From positions 11,184,001-11,248,000 of the forward strand of contig NZ_NETK01000001.1 of NCBI RefSeq assembly GCF_002343915.1: a stretch of 64,000 nt of DNA. The letters run 5' to 3'. The position numbers and the translations under genes were made by a program. Position 1 is the first letter of the stretch. Every line of letters begins with the position of its first letter. Of this stretch, positions 45,090 to 52,261 are shown in pieces. The notes beneath the pieces are model-generated. The model was not told where the DNA came from and searched no databases. It was given only the letters and a program-made list of their open reading frames with translations. Origin of the DNA: Nannocystis exedens. Lineage in GTDB: Bacteria > Myxococcota_A > Polyangia > Nannocystales > Nannocystaceae.

Positions 45090-45164
45090 CCGCTTAAGGA
45101 GCGCCCTGCGCCGACGCGCCGAGCTCGACTGCACCGGGCCCAACTGTCCCGAACTACCCTGAAG

Positions 45165-45184
45165 GTGGGGGATTTCGTCCCCAC
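45165..45184 (+). promoter_or_regulatory. Hairpin in the cdnL leader
   Basis: GTGGGG (45165-45170) and CCCCAC (45179-45184) form a perfect 6-bp stem with an eight-base loop GATTTCGT, ending 72 bases before the cdnL start codon. If transcription starts between the upstream terminator and here, this would be a structured leader. Role unknown. Confidence 0.45.
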
Positions 45185-45256
45185 GACGCCCGCCGACGAG
45201 TCGGCGGCATGAGAGGTGCAGAGGGGCGCGCGCAAACGCCTGGAGACGAACTGCCG

Positions 45257-45748
45257 ATGCAACCCCGATTCAACGTTGGTGAGAAGGCCGTTTACCCGAC
45301 TCACGGTGTCGCCGAGGTCATGGCCCTCGAGACGAAAATCATCGAGTCGCGCCCCTTCCAGTTCTATCACCTGCGCGTCCTCGGCTCCGGCCTGAAGATC
45401 ATCGTGCCGGTGGCCAAGGCCGAAGAGAACGGCATGCGTCCGCTCGCTGACGGCGAGATGATCGACGAGCTCTACGATCTGCTGCGCGACCACGAGGTCC
45501 CGTGCGATCGCCAGACCTGGAATCGGCGCTACCGGGGCTTCATGGAGAAGATCCGCACGGGTTCGCTGTTCGAGGTCGGCGAGGTGTACCGCGACCTGAG
45601 CCTCCTCAAGCACACCAAGAACCTCTCCCACGGCGAGCGGCAGATGCTGCAGACCGCCCGGAACCTGGTCATCCGTGAGCTCTCGACCGTCCGCAACGAG
45701 CCCGAGTCCGCGATCGCCGCTGAGCTGGACTCGATGCTGCAGGCTTGA
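45257..45748 (+). CDS. cdnL: CdnL/CarD-family RNA polymerase-binding regulator
   Basis: 163 residues from ATG 45257, which has GGAGA upstream; the open frame begins at 45209 but the family starts at MQPRFNVGEKAVYP. Residues about 1-65 form the Tudor-like RNA-polymerase-binding domain (VGEKAVYPTHGVAEVMALE, GLKIIVPVAKAEENG). The rest is the helical DNA-contacting domain with the conserved TWNRRYRGFMEKIRTGS and ERQMLQTARNLVIREL. Length matches myxobacterial CdnL, an essential factor that stabilises promoter open complexes. It is too short to be CarD itself, which has an extra HMGA-like tail. Confidence 0.95.
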   Translation: MQPRFNVGEKAVYPTHGVAEVMALETKIIESRPFQFYHLRVLGSGLKIIVPVAKAEENGMRPLADGEMIDELYDLLRDHEVPCDRQTWNRRYRGFMEKIRTGSLFEVGEVYRDLSLLKHTKNLSHGERQMLQTARNLVIRELSTVRNEPESAIAAELDSMLQA

Positions 45749-45761
45749 GTAAGGTCCGCGC

Positions 45762-46289
45762 GTGGCCACCGACATCAATGAGTCCGTCGAGATCCAGATC
45801 TCGACCTTGCCCTGGGAGCAGATCGCGGTCGACGCCTTCGTCTGTCCGACCAACTCCGAGGGCGTGATGAGTCACTTCCCGGCCAACAAGATCCGCGACC
45901 TGGCCGGCCGCGAGGTCGAGGCGATGGTGAAGGAGCACACCCCGCTGGCGATCGGCGCCGCGTTCGTGACGCCGGCGGGCAAGATGAAGGCGAAGTACCT
46001 CATCCACGTGCCCAACACCGACCGCCCCGGCGGTCGCGTCCAGGTCGAGGACGTCCTGCGCGCGACGGCGGCGGTGCTGGTGGCGTGCAAGGTCAAGGGC
46101 TTCACGAGCGTCGCCGTCCCGCTGATGGGGGCGTTCGAGCTCGGGATCCCGGCCGAGGAGGCCGCCCGCGCGATCCACAGCGAGCTCAAGGTCTACCGCG
46201 GCGACCGCCCGCTCCGCGCCTTCCTCATGGCCAAGGACGCCGACGACGTCGAGGTGTTCGAGCTCGCCATGGAAGGGAACATCCCGTAG
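45762..46289 (+). CDS. Macro-domain protein
   Basis: 175 residues from GTG 45762, 13 bases after cdnL. An ADP-ribose-binding macro fold: VDAFVCPTNSEGVMSHFP (adenine/ribose loop), AAFVTPAGKMKAKYLIHVP, and the phosphate-binding loop VAVPLMGAFELGIPAEEAAR. Macro domains bind or hydrolyse ADP-ribose or its derivatives. The usual Asn-Asn/Gly catalytic hints of MacroD hydrolases are only partly matched, so binding rather than hydrolysis is possible. Directly abuts the next gene. Confidence 0.85.
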   Translation: MATDINESVEIQISTLPWEQIAVDAFVCPTNSEGVMSHFPANKIRDLAGREVEAMVKEHTPLAIGAAFVTPAGKMKAKYLIHVPNTDRPGGRVQVEDVLRATAAVLVACKVKGFTSVAVPLMGAFELGIPAEEAARAIHSELKVYRGDRPLRAFLMAKDADDVEVFELAMEGNIP

Positions 46290-46637
46290 ATGGGCCCCTT
46301 GCTCGACTACTTGCCGCTCGTCGCGGCCGTCGGGCTCGTCGGGGTCCTCGCCGGCCTGGTCCGCGCTCGCGCGAAGCAGCAGGCCGCGCCCGAAGCCGGC
46401 GACAGCTTGGTTCAGCTGCGTCCGCGCCAGCCCGTCGACACCGGCGGGCTGCTGGCGCTCGCCGGCCTCGGCTTCGCCCTCGCGCTGGCCCTCGTCCTGT
46501 TCGCGCCGACCGCCGCGGTCTGCCTGTCCAGCACGACATGTCCGGAAGGACCTGCCCTTTGGGTCAGCGCCGCCGGCCTCGGTCTGCTCGGCCTGGCCAC
46601 CGCGATCGCCTGGCCCTCGCTGACGCGCGCGCCATGA
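46290..46637 (+). CDS. Small membrane protein, possibly NuoA-like
   Basis: 115 residues from ATG 46290, right after the macro-gene stop. Three hydrophobic segments (about 5-24, 52-73, 88-108). The start LLDYLPLVAAVGLVGVLAG and the three-helix spacing recall complex I subunit NuoA, but the conserved Cys-Gly loop and acidic residues of NuoA are absent. I raise NuoA only because the next gene ends in a NuoH-like domain. A CMTG array (46523-46568) encodes the loop between the second and third helices. Its stop overlaps the next ATG (ATGA). Confidence 0.6.
   Translation: MGPLLDYLPLVAAVGLVGVLAGLVRARAKQQAAPEAGDSLVQLRPRQPVDTGGLLALAGLGFALALALVLFAPTAAVCLSSTTCPEGPALWVSAAGLGLLGLATAIAWPSLTRAP
46523..46568. 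repeat. CMTG 14-bp repeat inside small membrane gene
   Basis: CCTG 46523, CATG 46537, CCTG 46551, CAGC 46565, all 14 bp apart (42 bp, in frame). It encodes CLSSTTCPEGPAL between two helices. Confidence 0.75.
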
Positions 46638-48403
46638 CCCGCCCGCGCGTCGTGGCCTCGCCTGCGCCCGCGTCGGCGAGCGGCGACGTCGCGCCGCGCC
46701 CGTCCACGTCGCCGAGCGACGCTGTGAAGCGGGGCGACGACTTCGCATCGTCGAACGAGGCGTCCTGCGAGGTCGCATCGCTGCTCCCGCTTCAAGGCGT
46801 CGCGCCCACCTCGGCGAGCGCCGCTGCGATGGAGGGCGACTTCGCGGCGTCGAACGAGGCGCCAGGCGCATCGCTGCTCTCGGTACACGCCGTCCCGCCC
46901 GCGACCATGCCGCTCCACCTTCACGCCTGCGTCGCAGTCGCCAGCTCGGCGCCCGCGGTCGCGTCGCTGCTCCCGGTTCCCAGCCTCGCGCCCGCGACCT
47001 CGCCGGCGCCCTCGCGTCGCTGCTGCTCGCGCCAGCTCGTGTCGACGCCCGCTCGCGACCTCGCGCTGCGCGAGTCGAGTTCGGTCGCACACGTCGACGC
47101 GTCGACCACGGTCACGTCGCGCCCGGTCGTGTCGCGGCTCGTGCTTCGCGGCGACGATGCGACCTCGAGCTCACCGCGCACGCGTCGCTCCGCTGCGAAC
47201 GTCGCCACCCTGCCCTGCCTCGCCCTCTTCACGCTCGCGCTCGGCTGCGGCGCACCGCCCACGGGCGTGCGCGCCGAACCTGGGTCGCTGGTGTTCACGC
47301 CGGCGGCCGAGCGTCTGGAGCTGCGGCTCATGAATCACGGCGAGGCGCCCGTGCCGTTGACGCGGATCCGCTTCGACACCCGCACCCCCGACTGGGCCGC
47401 CTTCTCGATCGAGAACCGCGAGTACCCGCGGGAGATCGCTGCCGGCGGGGCCGTGAGCCTGCGCCTCCGCGTCGACCGCGACCACTTCGACCGCGCCGGC
47501 GCCTCGCGCTCCGGCAGCGCGCGACTCCTCTTTGCGGCGGGAGAGGCGCCGCAGATCGTCGAGCTCCGCTACGAGGTGCCCGATCTCGCGAGCGATCTGC
47601 GGCGCGCCGCGATCCGCACCGCGATGATGCTCGCGCTCGTCGCGCTCGCGTGGGCCTCGACGCGCCGCACGCGGCTGACCTGGACGACCTGGCTGCCCGT
47701 GCTCGCCGTGCTCGCGCTGTTCCCGTTCGGCCCGGGCCTGTGCCTCGGCGGCGTCGGCCGCAGCCTCTCGCTCGCGGACGTCGAGCAGTGCGCCGCGGGG
47801 CGGGGCGGCGTTCCGCTGGCGCTCGTCGCCGTCGGCGAGGGCTGGCTCCTCTATCTCCTCGCCCTCGTGCTCGCCGGTCTCGGTCGTCTCCTCGACCGGG
47901 CTGCGCTGGCCCGGCGCCTCGCGTCGCGCGACCTCGCCCTTGCGGCCGCATTCGCCGGTCCGCTGCTGGCCTTTGGCACCCTCGATCCACGGCGCCTCGT
48001 GGGGGAGCAAGCGGCGGGCCTCGTCGGCGGCGCTGCGATCCCCCCCGCGTGGGGAATCTTCGTGCAACCGATCGCCGCTGCCGTCGCCCTCGCGGTCGCG
48101 GCCGCGCCGCCGACAGGGCGGCTCGAGCGGCTCGCCTTCGCGGCGGCGTTCGTCGCCTGTTTCCTCGGCGGCGGTGGTTTGCCGGCGGCGACGCTGGCGG
48201 GCACCGGCCACGGCCTCGTGCTGTTCATCGGCGCAGTCGTGGCGGCGGCGAAGATCGCTGCGGTCGTGTGGTTCGTGCAGCGGCTGCACGCGTCGCCCAC
48301 CGGCTCGCGTGCGCGCGCTGCTCTCTTCTTTCTCGAGCGGGCCGCGATGCCCCTGGCGATCGCGAATTTGCTGGTGACGTCGGCCTACGCCCTGCTGCGG
48401 TGA
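46634..48403 (+). CDS. Ig-like domain fused to a degenerate NuoH-like membrane domain
   Basis: 589 residues from ATG 46634 (ATGA overlap upstream). Residues 1-165 are low-complexity Ala/Ser/Pro; then comes a lipoprotein-like signal (CLALFTLALGCG, Cys near 204), so the true start may be GTG 47129 or 47141. An Ig-like (ASH-type) domain follows to about residue 310. The C-terminal 270 residues align by eye with NuoH of complex I: AFGTLDPRRLVGEQAAG for the GSLN..DIVEAQ region, PAWGIFVQPIAAAVALAVAA for the W..P.G....ALAE helix, and AAMPLAIANLLVTSAYALL for the last helix. The NuoH ETNRxPFD acidic motif is gone (PPTGRLERL), so respiratory function is doubtful. Confidence 0.65.
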   Translation: MTRPRVVASPAPASASGDVAPRPSTSPSDAVKRGDDFASSNEASCEVASLLPLQGVAPTSASAAAMEGDFAASNEAPGASLLSVHAVPPATMPLHLHACVAVASSAPAVASLLPVPSLAPATSPAPSRRCCSRQLVSTPARDLALRESSSVAHVDASTTVTSRPVVSRLVLRGDDATSSSPRTRRSAANVATLPCLALFTLALGCGAPPTGVRAEPGSLVFTPAAERLELRLMNHGEAPVPLTRIRFDTRTPDWAAFSIENREYPREIAAGGAVSLRLRVDRDHFDRAGASRSGSARLLFAAGEAPQIVELRYEVPDLASDLRRAAIRTAMMLALVALAWASTRRTRLTWTTWLPVLAVLALFPFGPGLCLGGVGRSLSLADVEQCAAGRGGVPLALVAVGEGWLLYLLALVLAGLGRLLDRAALARRLASRDLALAAAFAGPLLAFGTLDPRRLVGEQAAGLVGGAAIPPAWGIFVQPIAAAVALAVAAAPPTGRLERLAFAAAFVACFLGGGGLPAATLAGTGHGLVLFIGAVVAAAKIAAVVWFVQRLHASPTGSRARAALFFLERAAMPLAIANLLVTSAYALLR

Positions 48404-48788
48404 CGTGTGGTGCGAGCAGGGCTCGGCGGCCAGGTCCCGAGAGACTCGTGCGGCGCTGCGCACTCAGCGCGCAGCGTGTCCGGCGTCTCCAACGTAGCTT
48501 TTTTCCGAAGCAGGTGTTAGCGTGGCCGGCGAAAAGCCTTGACCGCAGGCTTGCCCGGCGAGCGCGGATGCTAGTTCGGACGCCAAACCTCGTAATCCGA
48601 GTGAGACGGGACACACGCGACGCCGTTACGGCCCCACGGACCTGGGCTGCGATGGCGTCGCCGCAGGCTCGCGTGAAGAACCTGTCCCAAAGATATGAGC
48701 AGGCGCGGTATTGTACCCAGACCAACATCGGTGGGAGCTGTCCCCCCGATCGCGGTCGCGGCCCACGTGGGCCACGGGGAGGCGAATA
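48404..48788. other. Intergenic, probable promoter region
   Basis: 385 bases. GCTGCGC and GCGCAGC near 48455-48477 form a stem and a T6 run follows about 25 bases later (48500), too far apart for a standard terminator. AAGCC and GGCTT near 48535-48553 form a second small stem. The A/T-rich stretches toward the 3' end should carry the promoter of the DUF4388 gene, which has a strong ribosome-binding site. Confidence 0.45.
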
Positions 48789-49703
48789 ATGGCAACCACG
48801 ATCGCCCAGATCGGTGGATTTGAACTTTGGGACATCCTGCAACTTGCGCAGACGTCGCGCATGTCGATCAAGCTGTCCGTCGAGTCGCCGCATGGCGTCG
48901 GCGCGATGTTTTTCCAGGGCGGCAACCTCGTCCACGCCGAGACCGGTGCGGCCCAGGGTGACGACGCCGTCAACACGATCCTCGACTGGCGCGAGGGCAG
49001 CGTCTCGTCTTCGCAGTTGCCCGAGAACTGCCCGCAGACGGTGCGACACACCTCGATCGTCGCGCTGTTGATGGACCGGGCTCGTCAGCGCGACGAGGCC
49101 TCGCGCAACGAGCCGCCGCCGCGCAGCGAGCCACCGCCACGCAGCGAGCCGCCCCCGCGCGCGGCGACGCCGCCCTCCCCTCCGCCGGTGCCGGTGATTG
49201 AGAAGCCGCAGCGAGCTGCGCCGGTCACCGTCCCGCCACTTCCGCCGCTGCCCATCACCACCCCGTCGCCGGCGTTCCCGGCTGCCCCCAACGTTGCAGC
49301 GCGCGACAAGGAGCTGTCAGACATGGACCTCAAGGTCGTGAAGGCCATCCTCGAGGAGCTCGACGACCACCTCATGGGCGGCCTCATCAGCGTCGACATC
49401 ATCAGCAAGGCCTCGGGCATGTCGCTCGCGGGCATCAACTCGGCGCCCAAGGCGTGCGCCATGTTCAACCGCCTGTCCGAGCAGCTGCACAACGCGCTGA
49501 CCCGCTCGGAGGATGCCCTCGCCAAGGGCATCAACAAGTTCATCATCGAAGGCGACAACGGCCTTCTGATCTTCGTCATCGAGCTCGACGAGCGCCACCG
49601 CTGGGCGATCCTCGTCGACGGCGTCAAGGCGCAGCTCGGGTGGGTGTTCGTCATCATCCCCGAGATCCAGCCGCGCCTGATCGCCGCGCTGAAGGGCCGC
49701 TGA
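48789..49703 (+). CDS. DUF4388 (PATAN) plus roadblock/LC7-like protein
   Basis: 304 residues from ATG 48789, with GGGGAGG upstream. Residues 1-85 are a DUF4388 domain (IGGFELWDILQLAQTSRMS, GAMFFQGGNLVHAETG). A Pro-rich linker follows, with tandem RSEPPP units at about 105-120 and a run of PPLPPLPITTPSP. The C-terminal 120 residues fit a roadblock fold (ILEELDDHLMGGLISVDIIS, then FIIEGDNGLLIFVIELD). Such proteins work with small Ras-like GTPases (MglA/MglB-like) in myxobacterial polarity and motility; no GTPase gene is adjacent. Confidence 0.85.
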   Translation: MATTIAQIGGFELWDILQLAQTSRMSIKLSVESPHGVGAMFFQGGNLVHAETGAAQGDDAVNTILDWREGSVSSSQLPENCPQTVRHTSIVALLMDRARQRDEASRNEPPPRSEPPPRSEPPPRAATPPSPPPVPVIEKPQRAAPVTVPPLPPLPITTPSPAFPAAPNVAARDKELSDMDLKVVKAILEELDDHLMGGLISVDIISKASGMSLAGINSAPKACAMFNRLSEQLHNALTRSEDALAKGINKFIIEGDNGLLIFVIELDERHRWAILVDGVKAQLGWVFVIIPEIQPRLIAALKGR

Positions 49704-49707
49704 GCAG

Positions 49708-49795
49708 GCTGTCCTGAGGGGCATGTCCTCCTGGACATGTCCCTCGACACCTGCCCCAGCGCACCTGCCCGGACGAACCTGGCCGATCGGACAGC
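49708..49795. repeat. CMTG 14-bp repeat array, six steps
   Basis: Anchors GCTG 49708, CATG 49722, CATG 49736, CCTG 49750, CCTG 49764, CCTG 49778, CAGC 49792: seven in perfect 14-bp register. It fills the gap from just after the DUF4388-gene stop to the GTG start (49799) of the adenosyltransferase gene. The clearest array in the window, showing the CATG-to-CCTG transition along its length. Confidence 0.9.
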
Positions 49796-49798
49796 CCC

Positions 49799-50398
49799 GT
49801 GGTCTACATCAGCAAGGTCTACACGAAGTTCGGCGACCGCGGCGACACCATGCTCGCCAGCGGCGACACCGTCGGCAAGGACACGCTGCGGGTCGCCGCC
49901 TACGGCGAGGTCGACGAGCTCAACGCCGTGATCGGCGTGCTGCGCGTCGAGATCTCCCGCGTCGGCGAGCGCCGCGAGTTCCTGGCCGCGCTCGACGCCT
50001 CGTTGGCGCGGGTGCAGCAAGAGCTGTTCGACCTCGGCGCCGAGCTGGCGACGCCGGGCGCGACCGAGGGCAAGGCGCCGCTGCGCGTCGAAGAGGCCGA
50101 CATCACGCGCCTCGAGCAGGAGCTCGACGCGTGGAACGCCGACCTGCCGCCGCTGCGCAGCTTCATCCTGCCGGGCGGTGGCCCGCTCGGCGCCCACGCT
50201 CACCTCGCGCGCACCGTGTGCCGCCGCGCGGAGCGCACGGTGGTCGCGCTCACCCGCGTCGAGCCGGTCCGCGCCGAGGCCGTCCGCTACATCAATCGCC
50301 TCAGCGACTGGTTCTTCGTCGTCGCCCGCGCCGCGGCCCACGCCTTCGACGTGCCCGAGGTGCTGTGGGATACCCACCGTCGGAACCCCGCCCCGTGA
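49799..50398 (+). CDS. PduO-type ATP:cob(I)alamin adenosyltransferase
   Basis: 199 residues from GTG 49799. It transfers adenosyl from ATP to cob(I)alamin to make coenzyme B12. Signatures: the N-terminal ATP loop SKVYTKFGDRGDTML, the helix VAAYGEVDELNAVIGVLR, the FILPGGGPLGAHAHLARTVCRRAER block and the C-terminal RYINRLSDWFFVVARAAA. Complete length. Only 94 bases, all CMTG repeat, separate it from the preceding gene, so its own promoter must be upstream or inside the array. GTGA overlap with the next small gene. Confidence 0.94.
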   Translation: MVYISKVYTKFGDRGDTMLASGDTVGKDTLRVAAYGEVDELNAVIGVLRVEISRVGERREFLAALDASLARVQQELFDLGAELATPGATEGKAPLRVEEADITRLEQELDAWNADLPPLRSFILPGGGPLGAHAHLARTVCRRAERTVVALTRVEPVRAEAVRYINRLSDWFFVVARAAAHAFDVPEVLWDTHRRNPAP

Positions 50399-50622
50399 CC
50401 CCGCCCCTCCTCAAGTTCCGCTACGAGTACCCGCCCGGCGAGGCGCACTTCCTCGAGGCGCCGACGGCCGAGGCCGCGGTGCTGTTCCTGCGCCGCACGT
50501 ACCCGCACAACCCCGTCGACGTGCTGCCGACGCTGCGCGAGATCTCGCGCTGGCCCGCGTTCTGGAAGACCGTCGACGCCCAGGGGCTCGTCGTCCCCGA
50601 CAACGCCAAGCCGCGCTCCTGA
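50395..50622 (+). CDS. Small unknown protein coupled to adenosyltransferase
   Basis: 75 residues from GTG 50395, whose GTGA overlaps the adenosyltransferase stop, an arrangement that supports translation. The sequence is strand-helix-like (PLLKFRYEYPPGEAHF, then AAVLFLRRTYPHNPVDVLP), with no Cys and no membrane segment. I do not recognise a family. Its tight coupling suggests an accessory role for the adenosyltransferase or for a B12-dependent enzyme. Confidence 0.6.
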   Translation: MTPPLLKFRYEYPPGEAHFLEAPTAEAAVLFLRRTYPHNPVDVLPTLREISRWPAFWKTVDAQGLVVPDNAKPRS

Positions 50623-50684
50623 GCGGTTCTGCGGCGCCGGGGCTCGCTTGACAGCGCCCGAGGCCCCGCCCACCCTCCGAGGCG

Positions 50685-51488
50685 ATGGCCGACGACGATC
50701 CGATCACCGAGGGTTACTTCGATCGCCACCTCCATCGGCCGCTCGCAGCGTGGGTCCTCGATCGGGTGCGACCGGCGCCGAGCCTCGAGCTGCTCACCCT
50801 CGCCGGCCTGGTGGTCGGCCTCACCGGCGCCGTCGCCGTGCTGCTCGCCGCGCCGGGCGGCGTCGACTGGATCTTCCCCGCCTGGCTGCTGTTCGCGTTC
50901 ACCGTCGCCAGCCGGTGCCGTCGCCTGGTCGCCCGCGCCGCCGAAGCCGAGGCCGGCACGCTCGAGTTTGCGATCGGCGCCGCCTTCTGGGTCGCGCTGA
51001 CGATGCGGGCCGCGCCCGCGAACCCGTGGGCCTGCACGCTCGCGTCGGTGGCGCTGGTCAGCGCGCTGATCCACGTCGGGCTCCACGGCGAAATTCGCCG
51101 CCGCTTCCGCGACCTCATTGGCGAACACAGCGACGCGGCGGCACCCTCGCCCCAGCCCTCGGTGGCCGCGCTGTCCCGCGGTCTCGGGCCCGCTGTGTTC
51201 CACGACATCGCCGCCGCGCTGCTCGGGCCGGAGTACCGTGGTCCGCGGCCGACGCCGGGCGCCGCGCGCTCGCTGCTGGCCGCGCCGATGCGCATGGCGG
51301 CCCTGCTGAGCCACGACACCCACCTCGCGCTCCTCTACGTCGCCACGGCGGCCGCCGCGATCCGGCTCGACCTGTCCTTCTGGACAGCCGCGCTCGCGGT
51401 CGCGCTCGGCCTCAACCTGTGGGCGCTGCTGGCCGTGTCGGCGTGGCGACGCGCGGAGGCGCTGGTCCGCCGCCTGCCCCCGGCTTGA
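50685..51488 (+). CDS. CDP-alcohol phosphatidyltransferase-fold protein, motif lost
   Basis: 267 residues from ATG 50685. The N-terminus (GYFDRHLHRPLAAWVLDRV) and the first transmembrane helix (LTLAGLVVGLTGAVAVLLA) are those of CDP-alcohol phosphatidyltransferases, and there are about six hydrophobic segments. At the expected catalytic position the text is ASRCRRLVARAAEAEAG instead of D-G-x-x-A-R...D...D, so the metal Asp residues are missing. Catalysis by the known mechanism is unlikely. A near-perfect CMTG hairpin lies at 51371. Confidence 0.7.
   Translation: MADDDPITEGYFDRHLHRPLAAWVLDRVRPAPSLELLTLAGLVVGLTGAVAVLLAAPGGVDWIFPAWLLFAFTVASRCRRLVARAAEAEAGTLEFAIGAAFWVALTMRAAPANPWACTLASVALVSALIHVGLHGEIRRRFRDLIGEHSDAAAPSPQPSVAALSRGLGPAVFHDIAAALLGPEYRGPRPTPGAARSLLAAPMRMAALLSHDTHLALLYVATAAAAIRLDLSFWTAALAVALGLNLWALLAVSAWRRAEALVRRLPPA
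51371..51388. repeat. CMTG 14-bp repeat, one step
   Basis: CCTG 51371 and CAGC 51385; CTGTCC 51372-51377 and GGACAG 51382-51387 form a perfect 6-bp stem around TTCT. It encodes LSFWTA in a transmembrane helix. Confidence 0.75.
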
Positions 51489-51496
51489 GCCCGTCA

Positions 51497-51552
51497 CCTG
51501 CCTCGACGGCCAGACGCCGGGCCCGATCCGGTCACCTGTCCCGGAGGCCAGA
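51497..51552. repeat. Two separate CMTG 14-bp steps
   Basis: CCTG 51497 with CAGA 51511, and CCTG 51535 with CAGA 51549. The two are parts of a 38-bp direct repeat and keep 14-bp spacing within each copy but not between them. Confidence 0.6.
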
Positions 51553-51887
51553 TGCCGGCCTGAGCCGCTCACCGTGTCGACGATCGCGCCGTCGCCGTCG
51601 CCGCGCCCGGTGAGTCTTCCGCGGCGGCTCGGCAGCTCGGCCCGCCGGCGCAGCCTGGCCGCGCGAGGTCCTGGAACGACGAGCGTGCCCGGCTGCAGCG
51701 AGCGCCAGCGCGAACGCGTCCGTCTAGCGCGCTCGCCTCGTGGCGGGCCGTCGCGGCGCAGTCAGCCGCGACCCGTCGCGCAGCTCCGCGCGCCGCTGCG
51801 CAGCCTGGCCCACGCGGAGTCCCGGGACGACGAGCGCGCCCGGGCTGCGGCGAGCGCAGCGCGGGCGCGGGCGTCTGGCCGATCGCG

Positions 51888-51919
51888 CATGTCCTTCGGA
51901 CCCTGTCCGTCGGGACACA
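51888..51919. repeat. CMTG 14-bp repeat, two steps
   Basis: CATG 51888, CCTG 51902, CACA 51916, 14 bp apart; it ends 12 bases before the ACP stop codon, at the 3' end of the biosynthetic operon. Confidence 0.75.
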
Positions 51920-51931
51920 CGCCCGCGGCGT

Positions 51932-52198
51932 TCAGGAAGCGGCGGCCTGCTTCTCTTGCACGGTCTTGTGCAGCAGGTCGACCAGCTCGTTGATGTTGGT
52001 CAGCTTGTTGAGCTCGGCGCGGGGGATCTTCACCTTGAGCTCGCGCATGCTGCAGGAGACGACCTCGACGATGTCGAGGCTGTTGGCGCCGAGGTCCTTC
52101 ATCGACTTGGCGGGGTCGACCTGGGCCGCATCGATCCCTTCGACGGTGTCCACGAGGTGGCGCTTGACGACGGCCAAGACATCATCGCGGGTGCTCAT
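51932..52198 (-). CDS. Acyl carrier protein of the biosynthetic operon
   Basis: 88 residues from ATG 52198. The phosphopantetheine Ser is residue 40 in DLGANSLDIVEVV; the usual DSL is NSL here, so the residue before the Ser is Asn. The flanking helices are normal, with the charged FabD/KS-recognition surface KVKIPRAELNKLTNINELV. It should carry the growing chain, or be a donor ACP for the beta-branch. It is the last gene of the 11-gene minus-strand operon, 63 bases after the second FabL-like gene. It is the only carrier protein in the cluster. Confidence 0.93.
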   Translation of the reverse strand: MSTRDDVLAVVKRHLVDTVEGIDAAQVDPAKSMKDLGANSLDIVEVVSCSMRELKVKIPRAELNKLTNINELVDLLHKTVQEKQAAAS

Positions 52199-52261
52199 TC
52201 TCGGTTCTCCTTGGTGGGCGCGGTGCAGGTTGCCCGCAGCGAAACTCGCAGGAAGCGAAGG

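Larger units (their letters stand above)
44794..45256. other. Intergenic with terminator and leader hairpin; possible small RNA
   Basis: 463 bases between the lipoprotein gene and cdnL. No protein gene is supported. It holds an intrinsic terminator at 45071-45089, some 280 bases after the lipoprotein stop, and a separate hairpin in the cdnL leader at 45165-45184. The segment 44830-45070 has several short inverted repeats (GCCCGACAGGCGGGC at 44858-44872; GCCGGC motifs around 44930-44950) and could be a long 3' UTR or a small RNA gene ending at the terminator. Confidence 0.5.
51489..51931. other. Intergenic between convergent genes; repeats, no gene
   Basis: 443 bases between the CDP-alcohol-like gene and the end of the biosynthetic operon. 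Two CMTG steps at 51497 and 51535 are each embedded in a GTCACCTG...GGCCAGA-GCCGG block. CGCAGCCTGGCC begins a second, longer direct repeat at 51649 and again at 51799, followed in both copies by a GACGACGAGCG-type tract. A CMTG array closes the region (51888-51919). No protein gene is supported. Confidence 0.5.

Noticed and set aside
48470..48505. Intrinsic terminator from the GCTGCGC stem and T6 run
   Set aside because: About 25 bases separate the stem from the T-run, too far for the usual mechanism.
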